Shown here: positions 13,500 to 21,800 of the stretch, piece by piece | How the letters are laid out: each line of letters starts with the position of its first letter | Numbering within the stretch: position 1 is the first letter of the stretch | Source: a virus | Reading direction: 5' to 3' (one strand) | Virus record (IMG/VR): IMGVR_UViG_3300035183_000505 | Span: 1 to 24,489 of that record | Length of the DNA: 24,489 nucleotides | Notes under the pieces: model-generated | The model's input: the letters and a program-made list of their open reading frames with translations, nothing else | The model's database searches: none | What the model was told of the DNA's origin: nothing | Translations under genes and position numbers: made by a program

Positions 13500-13853
13500 A
13501 TGTTCGGACCGCCGTCCCCGTTGCTGTCGCCGTTCGGCGGCACACTGAAGCGCCTGGTGTTCCTGCGCAACGTGCCGGCACAGGACCCGACGACCAGGGA
13601 GGAGCGGACCAACTACTGGCCGTTTCTCGACGTGGAGGCGGACGTGCAGCCGCGCGACATGTCGCGGGTGCTCAACACGCGCCTCGCCCAGACCTACGGC
13701 GAGATGTTCGACATCATCGTCGCGGACGTGGTCGACGTGAAGACGAACGACCGGGTGATCATCGAGGGCGCCGAGTGCATTGTCGAGGGCGCCAACGTGC
13801 TCGGCTCGCACACCGAGATCGTCGCCGGTGCCCGCCAGCCCCCGGCGCGCTGA
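13500..13853 (+). CDS. Head-closure (stopper) protein
   Basis: A 117-residue protein starting one base after the adaptor stop. The beta-rich C-terminal half (VKTNDRVIIEGAECIVEGAN, residues 80-99, then VLGSHTEIVA) has the pattern of head-closure proteins of the SPP1 gp16 / HK97 type: a charged-turn I-x-x-G-x-x-Y/C-x-V strand pair followed by S-H-x-E. Position after the adaptor and before the tail-completion genes is the usual one. It should plug the connector after packaging. The first 40 residues (Pro-rich, then LKRLVFLRNV) are a likely beta arm. The call rests on motif and neighbours, since this family diverges strongly. Confidence 0.68.
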   Translation: MFGPPSPLLSPFGGTLKRLVFLRNVPAQDPTTREERTNYWPFLDVEADVQPRDMSRVLNTRLAQTYGEMFDIIVADVVDVKTNDRVIIEGAECIVEGANVLGSHTEIVAGARQPPAR

Positions 13854-14887
13854 TGCCGGCGGCAGCCCGATACGATGCGGCTTCGCGGCGCGGGCTCCAG
13901 GCGCTGCGCCGAGCAACGCACGAAGACCTGCACCGCGGCTTCACTCTCATCCGGCCGATGTACGCGCGGCTCCGCGATCGACTGCTCGAGGAGTACCGCC
14001 ACGGCGGGATCGAGCAGCTGAGTCGCACGTATCGGCACTGGCACAACCAGCTGGTGATCGCGCCCCGCGGCGTCCTCTTCCGGGACGCGATGCAGCGTGC
14101 GGCGGAGCGCCGAGCGGCGTTGCTCGCCGCCGAGCTCGAGCGCCGCTACGGCGGCCGCCGACCGTTTCACCCGGAGACGATCCCGCGCGCCATCCAGCAC
14201 GTCTGGTCGCGCCCGCGCGGACGGCGCCGCTGGGCCTACGCGCAGCGCCGCCTGCCGACCGACGTCATGGTCCGGCAGCGCTTCACCGCGCTGCTCGATG
14301 ATTGGCGCCGGCGACACCGCACGGACCGCGGTCTCGCGATCCAGGCGAAGCGCGACGACGGGCCGGCACCCTGGCCGGACCGCACGCCGCGGATCGATCC
14401 GAAGCTGCGGAAGATCGCCTACCCGATCGAGCTGTCGCCCGACGAGATCGACCTGGTCGAGCAGGCGCTCGACACGGTGGTGGTCGGCCGCGGGCAATAC
14501 TTCGCCGAGGTCGGCCTGACCGACATCATCCGCGAGGCGGACCGGGCGGTGTCGATGATCGAGAGCGGCCGGCAGGCGGTGATCGTCGGATGGCGATGGA
14601 CGCTGTCGTCGGCGCACACGGAGGAGGTCTGCCCGAGCGGGATCTGCTCGGCGCTCGCCGAGGCGGACGTCGGGCACCCCCATGGCGCCGGCGTCTACTT
14701 CGACGCGCTGATCCCGTCGTCGCATCCGAATTGCTGGTGCGAAACCGAGGCCGAATGGGCGACCGACGACGAGGCCGCGGACCCCAACTTCGAGGCGCCC
14801 GAGCCGCCCGACGACTACGAAAGCCGCGTGCGCGCGATCTTCGCCGCATGCGGAGTGGAATTGCTGGCGGCGGCGGACGCCGCCTGA
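13853..14887 (+). CDS. MuF-like minor head protein
   Basis: The ATG at 13853 overlaps the head-closure stop (ATGA) and gives 344 residues. Residues 1-120 are long basic helices (Arg-rich). The C-terminal region around residues 245-300 has the hallmark of the Mu gpF / SPP1 gp7 head-morphogenesis family: a W-x-W-T-x-S start, HTEEVCPSGICSALAEAD, then GAGVYFDALIPSSHPNCWC, so that Cys, His-Pro and Cys-x-Cys are positioned as in a metal-binding treble. Such proteins are injected or head-internal and help in head assembly. In most phages this gene lies directly after the portal; here it is placed after adaptor and head closure. Its basic N-terminal half suggests DNA contact. Confidence 0.75.
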   Translation: MPAAARYDAASRRGLQALRRATHEDLHRGFTLIRPMYARLRDRLLEEYRHGGIEQLSRTYRHWHNQLVIAPRGVLFRDAMQRAAERRAALLAAELERRYGGRRPFHPETIPRAIQHVWSRPRGRRRWAYAQRRLPTDVMVRQRFTALLDDWRRRHRTDRGLAIQAKRDDGPAPWPDRTPRIDPKLRKIAYPIELSPDEIDLVEQALDTVVVGRGQYFAEVGLTDIIREADRAVSMIESGRQAVIVGWRWTLSSAHTEEVCPSGICSALAEADVGHPHGAGVYFDALIPSSHPNCWCETEAEWATDDEAADPNFEAPEPPDDYESRVRAIFAACGVELLAAADAA

Positions 14888-15033
14888 ACGACCCCCGGCC
14901 CGAGCGGAGCGGGCCCGAGCGTTCCCCTGCAGGCCCCCCCCTGCGCGGGTCGAGCGCTCCCCTCGTGCCCCGGCGCGCCGCCCGGGTCTGCGCCGCGGCG
15001 CACCCCCATTCACGAACACAGGAGGCATCACAA
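14888..15033. other. Non-coding GC-rich interval with hairpin and imperfect direct repeat
   Basis: Between MuF-like and the next small gene. GGCCCG (14897-14902) and CGGGCC (14910-14915) form a 6-bp stem with a 7-base loop, without a T-run. CGAGCGTTCCCCT (14916-14928) recurs as CGAGCGCTCCCCT at 14951-14963, differing at one base. AGGAGG at 15020-15025 is the binding site of the downstream gene. No reading frame of its own is convincing. Confidence 0.5.
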
Positions 15034-15261
15034 ATGGCCGGACAGCTGAAGACCGACATCCTGGCGGTTGGCGCCGCTATCGCCGACAACGAAGAGGCCA
15101 CCGTGCTGGCCGAGACGCCCGGCTTCTCCGCCCGCGACAGCCTCGCGGCGCTGCTCGCCAAGCGCGACGACTGCCTGCGCCTCGCGAACGAGATCAAGGA
15201 CAAGCTGCCGGCGGGCACCGCGAAGACCGCGATGGATACGGTCATCGCGGACCTGGCCTGA
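15034..15261 (+). CDS. Small helical protein, 75 aa
   Basis: The ATG at 15034 has a perfect AGGAGG eight bases upstream (15020-15025). The protein is 75 residues and mostly helical: AGQLKTDILAVGAAIADNEEA, then SARDSLAALLAKRDDCLRLANEIKDKL and a C-terminal TAMDTVIADLA. No signal or membrane segment. I do not recognise a family. The strong translation signal and its position between head and neck genes suggest an abundant structural or chaperone-like protein, by inference only. Longer in-frame extensions run into the MuF-like gene and the non-coding interval and are not credible. Confidence 0.72.
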   Translation: MAGQLKTDILAVGAAIADNEEATVLAETPGFSARDSLAALLAKRDDCLRLANEIKDKLPAGTAKTAMDTVIADLA

Positions 15262-15302
15262 CGACCTGAGCGGGGCGGCCGCGCGCCGCCCCCAGCTCCG
15301 CC

Positions 15303-15893
15303 ATGCCCAGCGCGAGCGACACGACCCGCGTCATCACCGCGGCGCTGAAGGAGCGCCTCGCCGGGATCAGCGATGGGCTCTTCAGGGTGGTCGGAGACGC
15401 CACCGATGTGCTCGAGATCGAGGTGCGCCGACAGGCCGCGCTCGAAGATCATTCGCTGAAGGACCTCCGGCGGATGGGGCACCCGTACCGGATTCGTGCC
15501 GTGCTCCGCACCGTCGCGGGGAAGGTGCTGAAGGACGCGGGCTTCGCCGGGGCCACGAAGAATGGCGGTTGGCGCGCGGGCATCGGCACGGCCGCTCGCG
15601 AGTTCCGCGAGGGGCAGCTCGGCCACGACATCAAGCTCGTGCACGTGCAGTCGCACCGGCTGCAGGACGCCATCACCCGCGAGGTCTTCCGGGTCGGCGA
15701 CTACGCCATCGTGGGCAAGGTGAGCGTCGACCTCGGCAAGGCGCCGCACGCGAAGTGGATCATCACCGGCACGCGCAAGATGATCCCGCGCGACTTCTTC
15801 GGTCGCGCCGCCGTGATCGCCCGGAGCCGCGTGCTGCAGGTGATCCGCACCGGGCTGAACGGCATCTTCCGCAACTTGAAGGCGGCCGCCTGA
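15303..15893 (+). CDS. Neck / tail-completion protein (HK97 gp10-like)
   Basis: A 196-residue basic protein. The C-terminal part (DYAIVGKVSVDLGKAPHAKW then RKMIPRDFFGRA) has the feature of the HK97 gp10 / tail-completion group: a strand, a K/R-x-P-H-A or P-A segment and an aromatic-rich helix. The first 150 residues alternate helix and strand (TRVITAALKERLAGI; VLEIEVRRQAAL). Place in the order adaptor, closure, MuF-like, neck, tail terminator is what is expected. The stop overlaps the next ATG by one base (TGATG). No good ribosome binding site is visible before the ATG at 15303. The name is given on pattern and order, and another neck protein is possible. Confidence 0.6.
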   Translation: MPSASDTTRVITAALKERLAGISDGLFRVVGDATDVLEIEVRRQAALEDHSLKDLRRMGHPYRIRAVLRTVAGKVLKDAGFAGATKNGGWRAGIGTAAREFREGQLGHDIKLVHVQSHRLQDAITREVFRVGDYAIVGKVSVDLGKAPHAKWIITGTRKMIPRDFFGRAAVIARSRVLQVIRTGLNGIFRNLKAAA

Positions 15894-16384
15894 TGCCCTT
15901 CGTTCCGTTCAAGGCCAAGGTCTACGACGTCCTCGCCGCCGACGCGACGCTGACGGCGATGCTTGCCACGGTGCCCGGCACGAGCCGGCCGGCGATCTAC
16001 GTGAACCACCTGTCAACGGTGGAGCGGGTGCTGTATCCGGCGGTCTCGCTCGCCTGGTCGAACGCGGGCGCCAATCAGGCGGTGCAGATCGCTGACGGCG
16101 GCGCGTTCCTCGTTGACGTGTGGACCGAAGAGGCCGCGGCGGATCCGAGCCTGGTGGCGAACGTCTCCGGCGCCTGGGCGATCTACAAGCGCATCAAGCG
16201 GTCGCTACACCGGGCGCACCTGGGCGCACTGCTGCGCTCGAGCGAGTACCAGCTGAGCTACTGCGTCGAGCTCGACGCCGAGGTGAACGAAGAGTTCGAC
16301 GAGCAGCAGAAGCTGTACCACCTGCAGGGCCGCTACCGCGTGCAGCTCGTCGAGGCCGGCGCGTTCATGGCGTACCCGCATTGA
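15893..16384 (+). CDS. Tail terminator protein
   Basis: The ATG at 15893 overlaps the stop of the neck gene; 163 residues. The sequence has the order of tail-terminator proteins (DUF3168-like): a helical start (KAKVYDVLAADATLTAML), a PAIYVNH strand, then YPAVSLAW, GGAFLVDVWTEE, a helix (SGAWAIYKRIKRSLHRAHLG) and a C-terminal strand (LYHLQGRYRVQLV). The D-V-W-T block after a Gly turn is typical. It should cap the tail tube as a ring and set the tail-head joint. It lies directly after the neck protein and shortly before the tube protein. The stop overlaps the next ATG. Confidence 0.75.
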   Translation: MPFVPFKAKVYDVLAADATLTAMLATVPGTSRPAIYVNHLSTVERVLYPAVSLAWSNAGANQAVQIADGGAFLVDVWTEEAAADPSLVANVSGAWAIYKRIKRSLHRAHLGALLRSSEYQLSYCVELDAEVNEEFDEQQKLYHLQGRYRVQLVEAGAFMAYPH

Positions 16385-16605
16385 TGGAAGCGTTTCCGCT
16401 GATCGCGATCGGCGTCCTGGCGATCGCCAACCTGGTGCAGTGTCGCGCCACGCGTGCCCTGCGGCTGCGCGTCGCCGCGCTCGAGCGTCAGCAGCGGGCG
16501 CAGGTCCCAGTGGCGCGCGCCGCGGCGCCGCAGCCGCGCCGCCATGTCCCGCCGGGCGCAATCGAGCATTCACCGGTACCGCGCACGCGCACCGTCGTGC
16601 GCTGA
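16384..16605 (+). CDS. Small membrane-anchored protein, 73 aa
   Basis: The ATG at 16384 overlaps the upstream stop (TGATG). Residues 4-20 (FPLIAIGVLAIANLVQC) are a membrane segment, followed by a basic heptad-like helix (TRALRLRVAALERQQRA, 23-39) and a Pro/Arg-rich tail. No signal peptidase site is obvious, so it would stay as a single-span inner-membrane protein with its tail in the cytoplasm. A membrane protein in the middle of a tail operon is out of place for a virion part; membrane cargo, a holin-like or a superinfection-related role are all guesses. The tight coupling argues for a real gene. It could also be an unexpressed frame. Confidence 0.55.
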   Translation: MEAFPLIAIGVLAIANLVQCRATRALRLRVAALERQQRAQVPVARAAAPQPRRHVPPGAIEHSPVPRTRTVVR

Positions 16606-16616
16606 GAGGAGATCCC

Positions 16617-16862
16617 ATGCGAGTCGTCCGCAAAGGCGTCGCCCTGCCCGGCATAGAGAACGTCGAGGTCGAAGGCGCCGGCTCCTACAACTTCAGCAAC
16701 GGCGAGGCCGACTTTCCGGACGCGATCGCCAGGATGCTCTGCGACCGCGACGTCTGCACGCCGATGGAGGGTACTCGCGTGCAGGTGCCGATGGGCACCC
16801 GCGCCGTCGGCGACCTCGCCGGCAGGGGTGACCATGTCGTGATCGGCGACCCGAAGAAGTGA
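16617..16862 (+). CDS. Small protein before the tail tube gene, 81 aa
   Basis: The ATG at 16617 follows GAGAGGAGA (16604-16612); 81 residues. The composition is mixed with beta-type segments (RVVRKGVALPGIENVEVEG; YNFSNGEADFPDAIARML) and a cluster at 41-49 (MLCDRDVCT) with two Cys. No signal, membrane or helix-turn-helix segment. Not a family I recognise. It lies 50 bases before the tube protein, in a place where small structural proteins or assembly cofactors are often found. Confidence 0.65.
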   Translation: MRVVRKGVALPGIENVEVEGAGSYNFSNGEADFPDAIARMLCDRDVCTPMEGTRVQVPMGTRAVGDLAGRGDHVVIGDPKK

Positions 16863-16912
16863 CCCGGGCCGCGGGCCCGAACCGTTCAGCGCATCTCAGG
16901 GAGGATTGATCC

Positions 16913-17665
16913 ATGGCACGGCGATTCATGTTCCAGTTCGGCGTCGGCCGCTTCTTCGCGCAGGCGTCGGGCGACCTCGATTACCGGCAGTTCGGCGTTG
17001 CCGCGCTGCAGGAGGGCGGGTTCGGCATCGAGGTCGACGTCAAGGAGCTGCACGGCCGTGACCGTTTCGCCGTCGACGTGCGAACCGGCAAGGGCAAGAT
17101 CGACGGCATGTGCAAGATGGCAGACTGGGATCCGGACGTCATCGCGCTCGTGCTGGGCGTCAACAAGGCGACGACCGGCATCCACAAGCTCGCCACCAGC
17201 GAGGCCGGTACGGTCCCCGCCAGTTCCGCGTACACGATCACCGTCGCCAATTCCGGGACCTTCGTGAAGAACGTCGAGGTGGTCTACGACGACGACGGCA
17301 CCCGCCTGAAGCAGGTCGCGCCCAGCTCCGAAGCGGCGGGCAAGTACAGCGTCAGCGCCGGCGTCTACACCTTCCACGCCGCCGACGCGGGGAAGATGGT
17401 GCAGATCACCTACATGTTCAGCACCACGAACGGCGCCATCGTGTCGTGGACGAACGTCGCGATCGGCACCACGCCGGTCTGCAAGGGCATCTTCCAGGGC
17501 ATCCACGACTCGGACCAGATGGTCCTCGAACTGGAGAACGTGGTGCCGTTCAATCTCAAGTCCTCGACCAAGGTCGACGACTGGGCGTTCCTCGACACCC
17601 AGCTGAAGGCGTTCGCCGATCCCCAGACCGGGAAGATCGGCAGCATCAGCCTGGCGATGTCGTAA
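16913..17665 (+). CDS. Major tail tube protein
   Basis: A 250-residue beta-rich protein, preceded by AGGGAGGA. It has the order typical of tube proteins of long-tailed phages: an N-terminal strand-rich start (FMFQFGVGRFFAQ), FGVAALQEGGFGIEVDVKEL and a KIDGMCKMADWDPDVIALVL helix that are in the tube-interface region, a middle beta insertion (VYDDDGTRLKQVA, GVYTFHAADAGKMVQITYMF) that resembles a surface domain, and a C-terminal strand set (DQMVLELENVVPFNL). About 250 residues is a normal size. It should polymerise into the tail tube around the tape measure. It lies before the two tail chaperone genes, as expected. A terminator-like set of hairpins follows it. Confidence 0.8.
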   Translation: MARRFMFQFGVGRFFAQASGDLDYRQFGVAALQEGGFGIEVDVKELHGRDRFAVDVRTGKGKIDGMCKMADWDPDVIALVLGVNKATTGIHKLATSEAGTVPASSAYTITVANSGTFVKNVEVVYDDDGTRLKQVAPSSEAAGKYSVSAGVYTFHAADAGKMVQITYMFSTTNGAIVSWTNVAIGTTPVCKGIFQGIHDSDQMVLELENVVPFNLKSSTKVDDWAFLDTQLKAFADPQTGKIGSISLAMS

Positions 17666-17707
17666 GGGCGCGGCCCGCACCACTCTCCTCCGCACCACCC
17701 GCGTGCA

Positions 17708-17737
17708 CCGCCGGCTCTCCACTGCGAGGGCCGGCGG
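17708..17737 (+). repeat. Large stem-loop after tail tube gene
   Basis: 17708-17719 pairs with 17726-17737: 8 bp GCC-rich, one U-G pair and 3 more base pairs, closing a 6-base loop. No T-run follows, so it may block exonucleases or help processing rather than terminate. Confidence 0.65.
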
Positions 17738-17771
17738 GTGCTGCCGCTTCCACGCGCGCCGCACGCGAGCC

Positions 17772-17799
17772 GCAGCCGTCTGCCGGCTGCACCGCTTTT
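17772..17799 (+). terminator. Intrinsic terminator-like hairpin after tail tube gene
   Basis: GCAGCCG (17772-17778) pairs with CGGCTGC (17784-17790) around TCTGC, with a T4 run five bases later (17796-17799). It is short but the only stem with a T-run near its base in the interval between tube and chaperone genes. Placed 107 bases after the tube stop, it could reduce transcription of downstream tail genes. Confidence 0.45.
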
Positions 17800-17800
17800 C

Positions 17801-17816
17801 TGATCCGCACGGATCA
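17801..17816. repeat. Inverted repeat, 6-bp arms
   Basis: TGATCC (17801-17806) and GGATCA (17811-17816) pair perfectly around GCAC, directly after the T-run of the preceding hairpin. Confidence 0.5.
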
Positions 17817-17873
17817 CCTCAGCACCGCTCCGCCCGCCTCGGGTCGAGCACCAGCGATCGCAAGGAGTCCCCC

Positions 17874-18311
17874 ATGGCGACACCATTTCCCGGTCTACGA
17901 GAACCACCGATCCCCGGCGTCGAGCTGCAGCTCGGCGAGTACCTGTTCTTTGTCCCGCCGATGGCGCTGGTCCATACGCGCCAGACGGCACGGGAGGGAC
18001 TCCTGGAGAAGCTGGTGCGACTCGAGCGCAAAGCGACGGACGCCGCGCTCCAGGTCCCGCCCGAGCAGGTCCAGGCGTACATGGACGAGGCGATCGACGC
18101 CGCGGTCACGATCTTCGAGCGGAGCCTGAAGCGGAACTATCCGGACGTGACGCGCCAGGAGATCGAGGAGCTGCTCGATATGGGCAACCTCGCCGGCGCG
18201 ATGGCTGCGGTGCTCGAGACGAACGGGCTGGTGCGCAGCTCGCGCCCAACGTGGCCGGCCGCGGAGACGCCGCCTCCGACGCCCGGCGCAACGACCAAGC
18301 GGAAACGGTAG
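17874..18311 (+). CDS. Tail assembly chaperone, first frame (gpG-like)
   Basis: The ATG at 17874 follows AAGGAG (17862-17867) and gives 145 residues. It sits between the tube protein and the tape measure, with a second frame overlapping its end, the normal design of tail chaperones that bind the tape measure during tail assembly. The core (LGEYLFFVPPMALVHTRQTAREGLLEKLVRL, helices; NYPDVTRQEIEELLDMGNLAGAMAAVL) resembles the chaperone family, in particular E-E-L-L-D-x-x-N-x-x-x-A-x-x-A-V/L. The last 15 residues are Pro/Arg/Lys-rich. The next gene overlaps it by 61 bases in the -1 frame. Confidence 0.75.
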   Translation: MATPFPGLREPPIPGVELQLGEYLFFVPPMALVHTRQTAREGLLEKLVRLERKATDAALQVPPEQVQAYMDEAIDAAVTIFERSLKRNYPDVTRQEIEELLDMGNLAGAMAAVLETNGLVRSSRPTWPAAETPPPTPGATTKRKR

Positions 18312-18811
18312 ACCTCGCCGACGACTACTTCTGGACGCAGCTCGAGTGCACCTACGCGAGCGCGTTCGGGTGGTCGCTCGCGCAGATCTACGAAGACCTC
18401 GACCTTCCGACGTACTTCCGCCACCTCGAGTGGTGGGCGGAGAACCCGCCGCTGCACATGCTGCCGCGGGCGCTCGCGGGCGCCGGCGATGACGTCGACG
18501 CCGACGATGCGCCTCGGTTGCCGTCGCGATCGCGCGGGGCACGTCCGCGCCGGGAGCGCGACGAAGACGGCCAGCGGTCGAACGCCGGCAATGCGGGCGG
18601 CTTCCTGCAGGCGTTCCTCGCCGGCGGCGGGCAGATGAAGCAGGTGCCGCCCGACTATTTCGAGCGCCGCGTCGCGGAGATCGATGCCGCCGCGGCGCCG
18701 TTCCTGAACCGCGGCTCTCGGTATGGGAGCGGCGGCGGGAAACACGCGAAGCTCGCCGCCTCGATCTGGATGGCGAAGCTGCAGGACCGCACCGGCGCGC
18801 CGGGGCGCTGA
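18251..18811 (+). CDS. Tail assembly chaperone, second frame (gpT-like)
   Basis: A 186-residue reading frame starting with GTG at 18251, in the -1 frame to the first chaperone and open well upstream of its start, so it could be made as a -1 frameshift extension. Residues 22-70 (LADDYFWTQLECTYASAFGW, IYEDLDLPTYFRHLEWWAEN) have the pattern of the second chaperone segment that binds the tape measure: an aromatic-rich helix followed by F-G-W-S. The rest is Arg/Gly-rich and helical. The GTG has no good ribosome binding site, and I see no canonical slippery heptamer in the overlap, so the translation mode is open: frameshift at an unusual site or re-initiation. The stop is 56 bases before the tape measure. 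Confidence 0.68.
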   Translation: MAGRGDAASDARRNDQAETVDLADDYFWTQLECTYASAFGWSLAQIYEDLDLPTYFRHLEWWAENPPLHMLPRALAGAGDDVDADDAPRLPSRSRGARPRRERDEDGQRSNAGNAGGFLQAFLAGGGQMKQVPPDYFERRVAEIDAAAAPFLNRGSRYGSGGGKHAKLAASIWMAKLQDRTGAPGR

Positions 18812-18867
18812 CCCGATGACGCGACACCTCACGAAGACGACGCGGCGATCGATGCCCGAGGTGCGCC

Positions 18868-21800
18868 GTGGCGGGTGAGGAGCAACTCGGGAAATACCAG
18901 GTCGGCGTCGCGCTCGACTTGCGCGACCTGGTCGGCCGCGTCGGCACGGTCGAGGGCATCCTCGGCCGGCTCGAAAAGGGCATCGACTCACTCAACGAGA
19001 AGGGCGAGAAGGCCGGCAGCGGCTGGCTCAAGGGCTTCGCGCAGATCGAGATCGCGGAGAAGGTCCTTCACGCCGTCCATGCCGCGCTCGACGTCATCCC
19101 CGAGCTCGCCCACAAGGGCCTGGAGGCGTTCGAGGCCACGGTCGGCGCTGCGGGCCGGTACGCCGACCAGCTCGAGCTGCAGGCTGCGCTGGTCGGCACG
19201 AACATCCGCGAAACGCAGGCGCTGTCCACCGGGCTGGAAGCCGTCGGCGGCAGCGGCGATGCGGCGACGGGCGTCCTGCTGCGCGTGGGGCGCGCGGTGG
19301 CGATCGCGGCCGGGGGCGGCGGGGGCATGCGCATTCCGCCGGCGCAGGCCTTCAAGGAGCTCGGCGTTGAGTTGACGGCAGCGGGGGGGCGCGGCCGCCC
19401 GTTCGCCGAGGTGATGGACGACATCAGCCGGAAGTTCGCCGAGATGCCCGACGGTCCGCGGCGCACGGCGCTCGCCATCGCGATCTTCGGCGGCGAAGCG
19501 ACCCGGATGCTGAAGCTGTTTGCCGACCTCTCCAGTGAGGGCAAGACCTGGCGGCAGAACATCGACGAGTTGGGCCTCACGATCGACGAGCGGCTCCTCG
19601 AGGCCGCGGCGAAGCTCGACAACCAGCTGGACATCTTGAGGGCGCAAGGGGCGGCGACGTTCCGCCTGATTGGCGCGGAGGCGGCGCCGGCGTTCATGCC
19701 GTTGGTGAAGGAACTGATCGAGGGCCGACGCCAGATCATCGAGTGGGTCAAGGAGCACAAGGAGGGCATTCAGGACGTCGCGGCGGTGATTGCCACGAAG
19801 TGCGAGCAGATCGTCAAGCAGATCGAGCAGGTGGTCGCCGCCTTCCGTGAGAGTGGGCCCGAGCTCGAGGACGTGATCGTCGACGCCTTCGATCTGATGA
19901 CGGTGGCGGTGACGAAGTTTGTAAAGTGGACCGGCTACGCCGTGCAGGGGATGGCCGGGCTCGCCGCGGCGAAGGACAAGATCTTCGGCGGTGGGCAAAT
20001 CGGGCAGGGCGCGATCGACCTCGACAACTATGCCCTGGGGCTGATCAAGGCCGCGCAGGCAGCCGAGCAGCAGCACGAAGAAGACGTCAAGCAGACCGCG
20101 GCGTTCCGCGCCAAGCGCGATCAGCTCCGCGCCACGCGCGAGGAGATCGAATCCCTCGCGGCCGCCCAGCGCGAGCTGCCCCGCGACGTCCAGGACAACA
20201 TGGGCCTCGACGACCGGTTGCAGGCCGCCCTGGGTCGCGCGCGCCAGCAGCTCGATGCGCTCGGCGACGAGTACAACAAGGTCAACGAGGCGGACCGAAA
20301 GTTCTGGGAGGATATGGGGCTCCACGAGCGGACGCTTCCACTTGAGAAGCCGACGCCGGACGCCACGCAACCGCCCATCCCCAAGTTCAACGCGCAGGAA
20401 GTCGAGCAGGCGACCAACGCCATCCAGAAGGCCATCGATGCCGCCGACCAGGAGCGCGCCGCCATTCTCGGCGGCACTCAGGCGAAGATCGCCGCGATCG
20501 TTGCGAGCCGCGAATACGCGGCGGCCAGCGACGCGGAGCGCACGGCGCTGCAGCAAAAGCTGACCGATCTCGACGCGCTGCAGCGGGCGCTCCAGCACGC
20601 CACCGACCAGCTCCAAGACTTCCAGTCTCAGGAGAAGCAGGGCATCGCCAACCGCGACCGGTCTCTGGCGCTGCAAAAGGAAGCCATCCAGGTCGCGCTC
20701 GCTGCGGCGAAGGCCCACCACGACGATCAGGCCATCCTGACGCAGACGGCGGCGCTGTCGGCGGTCGAGGCGCAGCAGCGCATCGCGACCGAACAGGACG
20801 CGGTGGAGCGGATCAAGGCTTCGTTGGTCTCCCTGGCTGATGCGCGTTCCGACGCCGCGCGGGTCACGGTGCAGGCGGCGATCGCCAATGGCCGCGAGCT
20901 CGCCGGCGTCGGCGAGGAGCAGGTCGCCAATCTGCGCACCCAGCTCCAAGACGAGCTCGCGCTCCGCGAGAGCCAGCTGGCGCAGGTGCGCGCCATCGCG
21001 CAGGCACAGGCCGCGGCGGCACAGGAAGCCGCGCAGCAGGAAGTCGAGCGGCTCCGGGGCGCCCTGCTGGACCTGAAGGCGGTGAGCAGCTCCGTTCTCG
21101 ACGACATGTTTGAGGGGGGCATCCTCGGCACGCAGAAGATGTCGAAGGCGTGGGAGAGCATGTGGCTCTCGATGGGCCGCACGGGCCTGAAGACGCTGAA
21201 GGACATGGTGCTCAACAAGGTGACCGCCTTCGATGAGCCGATGGTCCTGAACTTCACCGAGCTGCCCGGGAAGCTCGCCTCCGCGTTCAGCCCGGTAAAG
21301 GGGCTGATCAGCCGCATCCTCGGCGACACGGCAAAGGATGAGGTGCCCGTGGGCACCGCCGGGGTGCTGGCGCCCGAACCGCCAACGCCGGGCGGCGCCG
21401 ATCTCGAGGGCAGCGTGCGTCGAACGCTCGGCCAGCCGGAGCCCGCCGAGGTGCCCTACGCACCGCCAGAGACGGAGGCCGCCGAGAGCGCGGCTGCGGC
21501 GCCCGGGCTCTTCCGCCGACTGTTCGGTGGACTGTTCGGAGGCGGTCCGCCGGCAACAGAGCCGACGGCGGGCGCCCCCGGTGCGACTGCGCCCGGGGCT
21601 GTCGCGTCCATGAACATCTCGGCCGGAACGGTCTTCCTCACCGGCGCGATCGGTGGCTCCGGCGTGCCTGCGCCACCGGGTGCCGCGCCGCCGGTGGGGC
21701 CGGAGGCCGGCGCGCCGCCGCCACCAGGAGCGGCGGCGATCCCAGCGCAGCCGGCGCCGGCGAAGCCCGCGGCCCCCAGCGGGATCGAAAACGAGGGCCC

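Noticed and set aside
12260-13612. Minus-strand frame opposite the adaptor (450 codons)
   Set aside because: Covers three well supported + strand genes; Arg/Val-rich shadow.
18816-18878. 20-codon ATG frame before the tape measure
   Set aside because: Too short and basic to judge, with no ribosome binding site; at most a coupling leader.
18988-20949. Long minus-strand frame opposite the tape measure (653 codons)
   Set aside because: High G+C leaves few stops on the opposite strand. The composition is that of a shadow (Arg, Leu, Gly and Val runs), there is no start signal, and the + strand frame is a clear tape measure.
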